Translations under genes and position numbers: made by a program | In this document: positions 1 to 6,841 of the stretch, piece after piece | How the letters are laid out: each line of letters opens with the position of its first letter | Position numbering within the stretch: the stretch's first letter is position 1 | Assembly: GCA_002305235.1 (NCBI GenBank) | Contig: DBQL01000007.1 | Span: 1 to 13,488 of the forward strand | Direction of reading: 5' to 3' | Length of the DNA stretch: 13,488 nucleotides | Source: Prevotella sp. UBA1395 | Lineage (GTDB): Bacteria; Bacteroidota; Bacteroidia; Bacteroidales; Bacteroidaceae | The notes under the pieces: model-generated | Databases searched by the model: none | Seen by the model: the letters and a program-made list of their open reading frames with translations, nothing else | Told to the model about the DNA's origin: nothing

Positions 1-45
1 TATTTGTTAAGATTTTATGTAATATCTTGGTAAAAAAACATTAAA

Positions 46-80
46 TTTGTTGGAATGTAAGGTTAACTTCATTATCTTTG
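46..80 (+). promoter_or_regulatory. Bacteroidota-type promoter of the AraC-type regulator gene
   Basis: A perfect -7 element TATCTTTG (TAnnTTTG) lies at 73-80. A TTTG (46-49) immediately followed by TTG (50-52) lies 20-23 bases upstream and fits the -33 element. Transcription would start near 85-88, giving a leader of about 30 bases before the ATG at 117. This is read from consensus only. Confidence 0.6.
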
Positions 81-116
81 CGATAGATAACATACCGTGA
101 TTCAAAATTCTAAGTT

Positions 117-611
117 ATGGCAAAGTATAATATCACTAAAATTAAGGAGAAGGAGGCTTCGTATCGCACCTTAGTTAGCCCTCAAATGATGGATGAGCTT
201 GAAGCACGAATCAACGATATCATCATCATCCAGAAGAAATATAGAGACAAGAATTATTCTGCCAAGAGATTATCCGAGGATCTTGGCACCAACACTCGCT
301 ATATCTCTGCCGTGGTCAATGTAAGATTCCACATGAATTACACGTCATTGGTGAACGCATATCGTATCAGGGAAGCCATGACGCTGTTGGTAGACAAGCG
401 TTACAAGGATCTCACGATGGAGGAAATCTCTGACTTGGTGGGCTTTTCCAACAGGCAGTCGTTCTACGCTTCGTTCTACAAGATTAACGGTACCACTCCG
501 CGAGACTATAAAATCCAGCAGTTAGAAATGCATCCGGTGCTTTCTGAAGCACCCAAAAAAAGAGGCCGGAAGCCGGGATCGAAGAACAAGGATAAGGTGA
601 GCGAGTCATAA
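117..611 (+). CDS. Small AraC-family HTH regulator with AT-hook-like C-terminal tail
   Basis: A 164-residue DNA-binding protein, predicted to be a cytoplasmic transcription factor. Two helix-turn-helix units of the AraC/XylS type are visible: the first around residues 47-68 (SAKRLSEDLGTNTRYIS), the second around 101-122 (MEEISDLVGFSNRQSF), followed by the family signature TTPRDYK at 126-132. Residues 1-45 are a short helical, charged stretch; there is no ligand-binding cupin domain and no receiver or membrane segment, so the protein has no recognisable sensor. The tail contains KKRGRKPGSKNK (147-158), which matches the R-G-R-K/P core of an AT-hook binding A/T-rich minor groove. Similar short AraC-HTH proteins occur in Bacteroidales, sometimes annotated as C-terminal parts of hybrid regulators, but the promoter and start here suggest a free-standing gene. 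Target genes are unknown. The next gene is convergent, so no operon partner is implied. Confidence 0.85.
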   Translation: MAKYNITKIKEKEASYRTLVSPQMMDELEARINDIIIIQKKYRDKNYSAKRLSEDLGTNTRYISAVVNVRFHMNYTSLVNAYRIREAMTLLVDKRYKDLTMEEISDLVGFSNRQSFYASFYKINGTTPRDYKIQQLEMHPVLSEAPKKRGRKPGSKNKDKVSES

Positions 612-623
612 GACTGCATGGTG

Positions 624-653
624 GGTAACTGCTCTCAGGTTTTTTCAGTTACC
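624..653. terminator. Inverted repeat between convergent genes, possible weak terminator
   Basis: GGTAACTG (624-631) and CAGTTACC (646-653) form a perfect 8-base inverted repeat with a 14-base loop ending in six T (640-645). A competing small hairpin on the plus strand, AACTG (627-631) with CAGGTT (636-641, one bulged G), runs directly into that T tract and resembles a weak intrinsic terminator for the upstream regulator gene. GTTACCAA recurs at 648-655 and 666-673. The rest of 612-777 shows no gene I can support. Confidence 0.35.
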
Positions 654-777
654 AAATTATAACATGTTACCAACGAAATTGACCATTGGTTGTTGGGTTC
701 ATGACATATCTTGCAAGTGGAGGGATTGCTTGTGGGAGGATAAATTACAGACCCTTGTCATGCTGATGGGGTGTATC

Positions 778-1518
778 TCACTGTCGTTCGGAGGGAAGCA
801 GTGGCAATTTTCGCCAAACAAACCTTGGCGTGAGTTGCCAAAGCGCGACAAGGATTCGCCATTTCCAATCAATTATTCTTACATGTTGCCTGCCATAGAC
901 GGCTCTCATGATTTCATCGGCTACGCGTGATTTGTCAAGCATCATGGGGAAATGGCTGCCTTTGATGAAGTCGGTATCTACAAATCCGGGGCGCAGGTCG
1001 GTGAAACGAATGTTCAGTTTCCGACAATTGGAGAGTTGCTCAAGAGACTGAATATAAGTATTTTGGAATGCTTTCGTGGCACTGTAACTTGGTGCCGGGG
1101 CCAGTCCCTTTGTGCCTGCGATACTCGATATGACGGCGATATGGCCTCCGCCGTGCGCGGCCATCCACCTGAATGCCTCGCCAACCATTCGTACAAACCC
1201 TGTGGCATTGGTCTCCACGGTTTTCATTTCAATGTCACTTGACAGTCGTGTGTTTTGTTTACCATATCCCGACGCGTGGAAATAGAGGTCCACGCCGCCC
1301 ATTTTCTCGATGAGCTGACGCAGCAAATCGCCGGCATCGGGAGCGGTTATATCTATACGGGCGACTGTCGGCGGGGTGTGGGAAGGGTGCGAGATGGACT
1401 GCAATGCGTCTAAGCGGCGTGCGACAACAGCCACCTGCCAACCATCTTGAATCAGTCGCTCGGCCACCTCACGGCCTATGCCGGAACTGGCACCCACTAC
1501 AATTGCCCTGCGTATCAT
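778..1518 (-). CDS. SDR-family NAD(P)-dependent oxidoreductase
   Basis: A 246-residue classical short-chain dehydrogenase, a cytosolic Rossmann-fold oxidoreductase. The cofactor loop GASSGIG is at 9-15. An NAG-like turn HASGYG lies at 81-86, the catalytic-tetrad Asn is N104 (TNATGF), the catalytic Ser is in ISSIAG (S131/S132), and YSATK gives Y145 and K149. RPGFVDTDF at 176-184 is the usual segment after the active site. ARR at 33-35 after the second strand would suit NADP(H), an inference from basic residues there. The C-terminus has a hydrophobic/aromatic stretch (about 217-239) that may associate with the membrane or form the lid over the substrate. The substrate cannot be told from sequence. 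The start is fixed: no ATG or GTG lies in frame between it and an upstream stop at 1549-1551, and the glycine-rich loop begins only eight residues in. It is divergent from sppA and convergent with the regulator gene. Confidence 0.92.
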   Translation of the reverse strand: MIRRAIVVGASSGIGREVAERLIQDGWQVAVVARRLDALQSISHPSHTPPTVARIDITAPDAGDLLRQLIEKMGGVDLYFHASGYGKQNTRLSSDIEMKTVETNATGFVRMVGEAFRWMAAHGGGHIAVISSIAGTKGLAPAPSYSATKAFQNTYIQSLEQLSNCRKLNIRFTDLRPGFVDTDFIKGSHFPMMLDKSRVADEIMRAVYGRQHVRIIDWKWRILVALWQLTPRFVWRKLPLLPSERQ

Positions 1519-1522
1519 GGTG

Positions 1523-1552
1523 CAAAAATAAGTATTTTCATTAAATATTCAA
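1523..1552 (-). promoter_or_regulatory. Promoter of the SDR gene, implying a nearly leaderless transcript
   Basis: On the minus strand TATTTTTG (1530 to 1523) is a perfect TAnnTTTG -7 element, and TTG (1552 to 1550) lies exactly 19 bases upstream. The first transcribed base is expected 5-8 bases beyond the -7 element, at or within a few bases of the ATG at 1518. It lies back to back with the sppA promoter. Confidence 0.55.
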
Positions 1553-1557
1553 CTTTA

Positions 1558-1593
1558 TTTGTATAGAACTTTCAAAAATTACTTGTATATTTG
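1558..1593 (+). promoter_or_regulatory. Promoter of the sppA-lpxK-punA-thiL run
   Basis: TATATTTG (1586-1593) is a perfect -7 element. TTTG at 1558-1561 is a possible -33 element, but its 24-base spacing is longer than usual. Expected transcription start is near 1598-1601, leaving a leader of about 35 bases before the sppA ATG at 1634. Confidence 0.5.
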
Positions 1594-1633
1594 CAATTCA
1601 TAATAACATCAACAACTTCAGAAATACAAAAGC

Positions 1634-3403
1634 ATGAAAGACTTCCTAAAGTACATGGGCGCTACGGTCGTAGGCTTGATTCTTTTCTGTATCATTGTAA
1701 CAGCAGTGGGTGTCATGAGCATTGTGGGGATGGTTGCCTCGACGAATGCCACACAAAAGGTTCAGGAAAATACTGTATTGCTCGTCAACCTCAACGGTGT
1801 GATGCAGGAACAAGCCGATGACAACTTGGTTGCGCAGTTGAACGGAACTACCGGGATTGGGCTGAGAGAGACGCTGGCGGCCATCAGGAAAGCCAAGTCG
1901 AATGACAATATCAAGGGTATTTTCATAGAGGCTGGAGGTCTTATCGCCGACATGGCACAGCTGGAGGAAATACGTAATGCGCTTGTCGATTTCAAGAAGT
2001 CAAAGAAATGGATTGTGGCTTACGGTGACAGTTACTCGCAGTCATGCTATTATGTGTCTTCTGTGGCAGACAAGATTTACATCAATCCGCAAGGCATGAT
2101 CGACTGGCAAGGCATTGGCGGGCAGGTCACTTTCCTCAAAGATGTGTATGCCAAGGTAGGCATCAAGATGATTCCGTTCAAATGTGGCAAGTATAAGAGT
2201 GCCACGGAGATATACACCGAGGATAAGATGAGTGCGGAAAACAGGGAACAGACCGAGCGATACGTGAACGGATGGTGGCAGACAATCTGCCGGTCGGTGT
2301 CACAAAGCCGCAAGATTCCGGTAGACTCCCTGAACGCTTATGCCGACCGTGTGGTGTCGCTGGAGTCGGCAGAGAACCTGAAACAATATAAAATGGTGGA
2401 TGCCTTGCTATATGATGACCAAGTGAAATCGACCGTCAAAAAGATGTTGAGAGTGGCCGAGGATGAGACGGTTAACCAGATATCTGTTGCCGGTATGCAG
2501 AATGTTCCGGAGGAGAATGAGGGAGATGAGATAGCGGTTTACTATGCTTACGGTGACATTGTAGACGAGGAAATGCCCCAAAGTATGCTGTTTTCTGCCC
2601 ATACGATAGTGGGGAAAGACGTGTGTCGCGACTTGGCCGACCTTGCTGACGATGACGAGGTCAAGGCTGTTGTCATCCGTGTAAATTCCGGAGGTGGGTC
2701 GGCTTATGCCTCCGAGCAGTTGTGGCATCAAATAGAACTGCTGAAAAAGAAGAAGCCCGTGGTGATCTCTATGGGTGGTGCGGCTGCGTCAGGAGGTTAT
2801 TACATGAGTGCCGCCGCAAATTATATCGTTGCCGAACCAACTACAATAACGGGTAGCATCGGCATTTACAGCGTGCTATGCGACCGCTCGGAGCTGATGA
2901 CACAAAAGCTCGGATTCAAATATGATGAAGTGAAAACGAACCGCAATTCGACTATGGGTTCAGAGGTAGTGCCTATGAGTGCTGAGCAGATGAGGTATAT
3001 GCAGGGATACATTGATCGTGGATATCGTCTCTTCAAGAGCCGGGTTGCCCAAGGACGCAATATGTCTATGGAGAAGGTGGAGGCCATCGCGCAAGGCCAT
3101 GTGTATCTTGGAAGCGATGCCATCAAGCTTGGATTGGTCGACGCTTTGGGTGGATTGGACGTGGCTGTGGCTAAGGCTGCGCAGTTGGCAAAGACGGAAA
3201 GCTACTACACTGCCGACTATCCCGGCACTGTATCCATATTGGATCAGTTGCTCGAGGACGGCGAGAGCAGGTATAATAGTATTCTTGACGATAAACTGAA
3301 AGCGACTTTAGGCGATTTCTATCAGCCTTTCTTGCTCATGCAGACAGCCTCTTTTCATGACGGATTGCAGGCCCGAATGCCAATGATGATAACCGTACAA
3401 TAA
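1634..3403 (+). CDS. sppA: Signal peptide peptidase SppA, long (67K) type
   Basis: A 589-residue membrane-anchored serine protease of family S49 that digests signal peptides left in the membrane after secretion. One N-terminal transmembrane helix (about residues 8-34) is followed by two tandem ClpP-like peptidase domains, as in E. coli SppA, whose length is similar. By alignment from memory with E. coli K209 and S409, the general-base lysine is K188 in GKYKSA of the first half, and the nucleophile is S386 in GGAAASGGYY of the second half. The substrate-groove segment RVNSGGGSA (349-357) and TITGSIGI (404-411) are also present, so the Ser/Lys dyad is complete. It is the first gene of a four-gene plus-strand run; lpxK starts 20 bases after its stop. 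The start at 1634 is supported by the promoter just upstream and by the lysine preceding the membrane helix. Confidence 0.95.
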   Translation: MKDFLKYMGATVVGLILFCIIVTAVGVMSIVGMVASTNATQKVQENTVLLVNLNGVMQEQADDNLVAQLNGTTGIGLRETLAAIRKAKSNDNIKGIFIEAGGLIADMAQLEEIRNALVDFKKSKKWIVAYGDSYSQSCYYVSSVADKIYINPQGMIDWQGIGGQVTFLKDVYAKVGIKMIPFKCGKYKSATEIYTEDKMSAENREQTERYVNGWWQTICRSVSQSRKIPVDSLNAYADRVVSLESAENLKQYKMVDALLYDDQVKSTVKKMLRVAEDETVNQISVAGMQNVPEENEGDEIAVYYAYGDIVDEEMPQSMLFSAHTIVGKDVCRDLADLADDDEVKAVVIRVNSGGGSAYASEQLWHQIELLKKKKPVVISMGGAAASGGYYMSAAANYIVAEPTTITGSIGIYSVLCDRSELMTQKLGFKYDEVKTNRNSTMGSEVVPMSAEQMRYMQGYIDRGYRLFKSRVAQGRNMSMEKVEAIAQGHVYLGSDAIKLGLVDALGGLDVAVAKAAQLAKTESYYTADYPGTVSILDQLLEDGESRYNSILDDKLKATLGDFYQPFLLMQTASFHDGLQARMPMMITVQ

Positions 3404-3423
3404 TATTATAGAATAGGAAACCT

Positions 3424-4623
3424 ATGCGAACAGAAGGCGATCTGATCAAAATCAACGACTGGCTCATTCCATTGAGTTGGATTTATGGTATGGGAGTTGG
3501 AGTGAGAAATCAGCTCTTCGACATGGGTTTTCTCAAACAAAGAGCTTTTGATATCCCGATCATTTCAGTAGGAAATATCACTGTTGGTGGCTCGGGAAAG
3601 ACACCGCATGTGGAGTATTTGATTCGCTTGTTGAAAGACATTGTCAAGATAGGAGTGCTTTCTCGGGGATATAAACGAAAGAGCAAAGGCTATGTCTTGG
3701 CTGACTTGGATACGCCGATGCGGATGATTGGTGATGAACCTTGTCAGATAAAGCGGAAATTTAAGGATATTTATGTGGCGGTAGACAAGAACCGATGTGA
3801 GGGTATTGATCGCCTGACTTCCGACGAGGAGACCAAAGACGTGGACGTGATCTTGCTCGATGATGCCTTCCAACATCGATATGTTGTGCCCGGAATTAAC
3901 ATTCTTTTGGTGGATTACCATCGTATGATCATCTATGACAAGCTCTTGCCGGCAGGAAGATTGCGTGAACCGATGAAAGGTAAGAATCGTGCCGACATCG
4001 TCATTGTGACCAAATGTCCCAAGGATTTGAAACCAATGGAGTTTCGTGTGCTCACCAAATCCCTGAATCTTTTTCCTTATCAGGAGTTGTTTTTCACTTG
4101 CATCGACTATGATTCGCCTAAGATTGTATTCGAGAAAGAATCGACGCACGAGAGTCATGATAAAGTATCGCCGTGGTCGTTGCTTCAAGGAAAGAATGTC
4201 ATGTTGCTGACAGGCATTGCCTCTCCGGAACAAATGCATAACGACTTAAAATCTCATTGCTGCTCCATTACGCCGTTGACCTTTGGTGATCATCATCATT
4301 TCAAGCCCAAAGACACAGAGAAAATCAATAATGTTTTTGCGGCTATGCCGGCCCCCAAGATCATTGTCACCACAGAAAAGGATGCCACCCGTCTCGCGGA
4401 ACTCGAAGGATTGTCGGCCGAAGTTAAAGCCGCGCTGTATTATTTGCCTATTAAAGTGCGGTTCATGCTTGATCATAAGGAAAAGTTTAACACTAAAATC
4501 ATAAGCTATGTACGAAAGAATTCAAGAAACAGCATCTTGGTTAAGAGAAAGGATGAGGACAAGCCCAAAGACAGCTATCATACTGGGAACGGGGTTAGGA
4601 CAATTAGCTTCCGAGATAACTGA
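3424..4623 (+). CDS. lpxK: Tetraacyldisaccharide 4'-kinase LpxK (lipid A biosynthesis)
   Basis: A 399-residue kinase that phosphorylates the 4' position of the lipid A disaccharide precursor at the inner face of the cytoplasmic membrane. The hydrophobic N-terminal helix (about 13-36) is typical. The P-loop is VGNITVGGSGKTP (49-61), with K59/T60 binding ATP phosphates. LLDDAFQHR (144-152) contains the conserved acidic and Q-H-R residues, DHHHF (289-293) and TTEKDATRL (316-324) are further family signatures. The core ends around residue 365 with YVRKN. Beyond that the protein continues about 35 residues in a basic, low-hydrophobicity tail that is encoded on top of the start of punA (116-base overlap in a different frame). 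The tail may be ordinary for the group or reflect loss of an earlier stop. ATAGG/CCTAT (3413-3425) forms a tiny inverted repeat touching the start codon. Presence of lpxK indicates a lipopolysaccharide-bearing outer membrane. Confidence 0.95.
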   Translation: MRTEGDLIKINDWLIPLSWIYGMGVGVRNQLFDMGFLKQRAFDIPIISVGNITVGGSGKTPHVEYLIRLLKDIVKIGVLSRGYKRKSKGYVLADLDTPMRMIGDEPCQIKRKFKDIYVAVDKNRCEGIDRLTSDEETKDVDVILLDDAFQHRYVVPGINILLVDYHRMIIYDKLLPAGRLREPMKGKNRADIVIVTKCPKDLKPMEFRVLTKSLNLFPYQELFFTCIDYDSPKIVFEKESTHESHDKVSPWSLLQGKNVMLLTGIASPEQMHNDLKSHCCSITPLTFGDHHHFKPKDTEKINNVFAAMPAPKIIVTTEKDATRLAELEGLSAEVKAALYYLPIKVRFMLDHKEKFNTKIISYVRKNSRNSILVKRKDEDKPKDSYHTGNGVRTISFRDN

Positions 4624-5317
4624 TACATACGAGTTTTCATATAAGGATATTCCCAACTTCCCGGTGTCTACTGTTGAAGGCCATGCGGGAAAGTTAATCT
4701 TCGGCCAGTTGGGTGGAAAGGACATCATGGCGATGGAGGGTCGTTTTCATTTTTACGAGGGATACTCGATGAAAGAGGTGACGTTTCCCGAACGTGTGAT
4801 GTATGAATTGGGTATTGAGACGTTGTTTGTAAGCAATGCCGCCGGCGGAATGAATCCGGCATTTTCCATTGGTGACCTTATGGTTATAGAGGATCACATC
4901 AATTTTTTCCCCGAACACCCGCTCAACGGACCTAATTTCCCTACGGGTCCGAGGTTCCCCGATATGCACGAAGCCTACGACCATCAGCTCATTGCATTAG
5001 CCGATTCCATTGCGCAAGAGAAACAAATTGTGTTGCGTCATGGTGTTTATGTGGGTGTACAGGGACCTACTTTTGAAACCCCGGCAGAGTATAGGATGTA
5101 TCATCTCTTAGGTGGCGACGCTGTTGGAATGTCTACTGTTCCGGAGGTTATCGTGGCCCGTCATTGCGGCATCAAGGTATTCGGAATCAGTATCATCACC
5201 GATCTTGGAGGCTTTGATGTTCCGGTCGAGGTCAGTCATGAAGAAGTGCAGAAGGCTGCCAATAGTGCTCAGCCCATTATGACAGAGATTATGCGTGAGA
5301 TGATACGTCGTTCATAG
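4508..5317 (+). CDS. punA: Purine-nucleoside phosphorylase, trimeric (family 2) type
   Basis: A 269-residue cytosolic enzyme that splits purine nucleosides with phosphate into base plus ribose 1-phosphate, for purine salvage. Signatures of the low-molecular-mass trimeric family are in order: phosphate loop GTGLG (27-31, Thr in place of the commoner Ser), EGHAG (57-61), MEGRFHFYEGY (76-86), NAAGG (110-114), GPTFETPAE (186-194, E190 matching the base-binding Glu), and GMSTVPE (207-213, with the ribose-contacting Met and phosphate Ser/Thr). At the position of human Asn243 the protein has Asp (D232 in IITDLGG), a change discussed under findings. The start at 4508 lies inside lpxK; it is chosen because MYERIQE followed by a helix and then the phosphate loop is the normal N-terminus, and no later Met precedes GTGLG except M16. 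It is followed 18 bases later by thiL. Confidence 0.93.
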   Translation: MYERIQETASWLRERMRTSPKTAIILGTGLGQLASEITDTYEFSYKDIPNFPVSTVEGHAGKLIFGQLGGKDIMAMEGRFHFYEGYSMKEVTFPERVMYELGIETLFVSNAAGGMNPAFSIGDLMVIEDHINFFPEHPLNGPNFPTGPRFPDMHEAYDHQLIALADSIAQEKQIVLRHGVYVGVQGPTFETPAEYRMYHLLGGDAVGMSTVPEVIVARHCGIKVFGISIITDLGGFDVPVEVSHEEVQKAANSAQPIMTEIMREMIRRS

Positions 5318-5335
5318 CTAATATACATCATTCAA

Positions 5336-6448
5336 ATGGAAATATCAAAGATTGGAGAGTTCGGCCTTATAGACCGACTCACGCAAAATATACAACTCAA
5401 GAATCTGTCATCGGTATATGGAGTGGGGGATGATTGCGCCGTGATGCACTATCCTGACACCGAAGTTCTCATCACGACCGACATGCTCATGGAGGGCATT
5501 CACTTTGACCTCACCTATATAACCATGCGTGAATTGGGCTACAAGTCGGCTATGGAGAACATCTCCGACATCTTCGCCATGAACGGATCCCCACGCCAGA
5601 TGACCGTCTCCTTGGCCATTGGCAAGCGGTTTAAGGTTGAAGACATCGAGGATTTCTATTCCGGACTGTATGAGGCATGCAACAAATGGAACATCGATGT
5701 CATCGGTGGTGACACCACATCGTCCATCACCGGCTTGGCCATCAGCATCACCTGTATCGGCGAGGCCCATAAGGACGATATCGTTTATCGTCATGGAGCC
5801 AAGGAGACCGATTTGATTTGTGTCACCGGAAATTTAGGGGCGGCCTATATGGGATTGCAGCTTTTGGAGCGTGAGAAGTCGGTTTATTACCATCAGATCG
5901 ATGATATCAACAATAAAATCAGGGAAGCTCAGAAGCAAGGCAACGACTCTTTGGTGAAACATCTCCAAGAGCAGGGCCGAAAAGTTGCCAACTTCCAGCC
6001 CGATTTCGCGGGCAAAGAATACTTGTTGGAGCGTCAGTTGCGTCCCGAGGCACGTGGTGATATCATTGCCTTGCTGCGCGAACACAACATCCGTCCCACC
6101 GCGATGATGGATATTTCCGATGGTCTTAGCTCAGAGTTGCTGCATATTTGTAAGCAGAGTCATTGTGGTTGTCGCATCTATGAGAAGAACATTCCCATCG
6201 ACTATCAGACTGCCGTGATGGCCGAAGAGTTGAACATGAATGTGACAACCTGTGCCATGAATGGCGGCGAAGACTATGAGTTGCTGTTCACATGCTCTAT
6301 CGGTGACCATGATAAGTTGGACGAGTTGGAGAGCATGGGCATCAAACAGATAGGCTATATCACCAACGAAAGTTTTGGCACGCGTCTCATCTCGCGAGAC
6401 CAGCAGGAGTTTGATATCACCGCCCAAGGATGGAATCCGCTGAAATAA
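5336..6448 (+). CDS. thiL: Thiamine-monophosphate kinase ThiL
   Basis: A 370-residue ATP-dependent kinase of the PurM/AIRS superfamily that converts thiamine monophosphate to the active diphosphate. Motifs: GVGDDCAV (29-36), TTDMLMEGIHF (47-57), NISDIFAMNGSP (75-86), GGDTTSS (124-130), MDISDGL (258-264) and NGGEDYELLF (309-318); the Asp clusters bind Mg2+ and the phosphates. It is longer than typical ThiL (about 325-345 residues), the excess being a charged, probably helical stretch around 182-220 between the two subdomains. It is the last gene of the sppA-lpxK-punA-thiL run. Its product has no obvious pathway link with its neighbours, and no other thiamine gene is in the window. No convincing terminator follows it: only a five-base AGTTT/AAACT stem (6453-6469) is visible. 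Confidence 0.94.
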   Translation: MEISKIGEFGLIDRLTQNIQLKNLSSVYGVGDDCAVMHYPDTEVLITTDMLMEGIHFDLTYITMRELGYKSAMENISDIFAMNGSPRQMTVSLAIGKRFKVEDIEDFYSGLYEACNKWNIDVIGGDTTSSITGLAISITCIGEAHKDDIVYRHGAKETDLICVTGNLGAAYMGLQLLEREKSVYYHQIDDINNKIREAQKQGNDSLVKHLQEQGRKVANFQPDFAGKEYLLERQLRPEARGDIIALLREHNIRPTAMMDISDGLSSELLHICKQSHCGCRIYEKNIPIDYQTAVMAEELNMNVTTCAMNGGEDYELLFTCSIGDHDKLDELESMGIKQIGYITNESFGTRLISRDQQEFDITAQGWNPLK

Positions 6449-6495
6449 TTTTAGTTTTGTTAATAAACTCTAATCGTTAACAGATTCCAAGCATA

Positions 6496-6530
6496 TTGTT
6501 CTTTTCTTTCAGTTAATAGCACTACCTTTG
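6496..6530 (+). promoter_or_regulatory. Promoter of tRNA-Phe
   Basis: TACCTTTG at 6523-6530 is a perfect TAnnTTTG -7 element lying 17 bases before the mature tRNA 5' end. TTG at 6496-6498 is a possible -33 element, though its 24-base spacing is long. This suggests that the tRNA is transcribed independently of thiL. Confidence 0.55.
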
Positions 6531-6547
6531 CACCCGCAAACTCGAAG

Positions 6548-6620
6548 GGTGCCTTAGCTCAGGTGGTAGAGCAATGGACTGAAAATCCATGTGTCCTTGG
6601 TTCAACTCCAAGAGGCACCA
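6548..6620 (+). tRNA. tRNA-Phe (anticodon GAA)
   Basis: The 73-base sequence folds into a full cloverleaf. The acceptor GGTGCCT (6548-6554) pairs perfectly with AGGCACC (6613-6619), with discriminator A6620. The D stem is GCTC/GAGC (6557-6560 and 6569-6572). The anticodon stem is ATGGA/TCCAT with loop CTGAAAA (6579-6585) and anticodon GAA at 6581-6583. The T arm is CTTGG-TTCAACT-CCAAG (6596-6612). The 3' CCA is not encoded (CTC follows) and must be added enzymatically. I saw no duplicated tRNA 3' end nearby that would mark an integrated element. Confidence 0.97.
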
Positions 6621-6635
6621 CTCTCAAAAGCGATT

Positions 6636-6670
6636 GTCCGGTCTCAATTATGAGAACCGGACTTTTTTTT
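6636..6670 (+). terminator. Intrinsic terminator after tRNA-Phe
   Basis: GTCCGGTCTCA (6636-6646) pairs with TGAGAACCGGAC (6651-6662) through an 11-base-pair stem with one bulged A (6655) and an ATTA loop, followed directly by eight T (6663-6670). It is a textbook rho-independent terminator. Confidence 0.93.
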
Positions 6671-6777
6671 ATCATTCTCCCAACCCGTGCCATGTATATT
6701 TTTTCTTGAAATCAAATGATGTCTTGTAAATATGACCTTGTGTTGAACACACAAAAATAAAGTTAAATAAATCGCGT

Positions 6778-6811
6778 TTTGTATCATTTTCGGAGCAAAT
6801 CGTTAACTTTG
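6778..6811 (+). promoter_or_regulatory. Promoter of the GH28 gene (and probably tatAC)
   Basis: TAACTTTG at 6804-6811 is a perfect -7 element and TTTG at 6778-6781 lies 22 bases upstream as the -33 element. Expected start is near 6817-6820, with a leader of about 24 bases before the ATG at 6842. Between the tRNA terminator (6670) and this promoter I see only A/T-rich spacer. Confidence 0.65.
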
Positions 6812-6841
6812 CGCATGATTACAAACACTTAACTACCTATT

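Noticed and set aside
664..930. 88-codon open frame on the plus strand after the regulator gene
   Set aside because: More than half lies antisense to the 3' end of the SDR gene; the sequence is rich in Trp and Cys with no pattern, and no promoter precedes it.
3565..4239. 224-codon open frame on the minus strand
   Set aside because: It is antisense to lpxK over the P-loop and the core motifs; no family motif and no upstream promoter.
6453..6469. Stem-loop after thiL as a terminator
   Set aside because: Only a five-base A/T-rich stem (AGTTT/AAACT) without a following T tract; too weak to call.
6548..6670. tRNA-Phe as an integration site for a mobile element
   Set aside because: I found no integrase gene and no second copy of the tRNA 3' end in the window.
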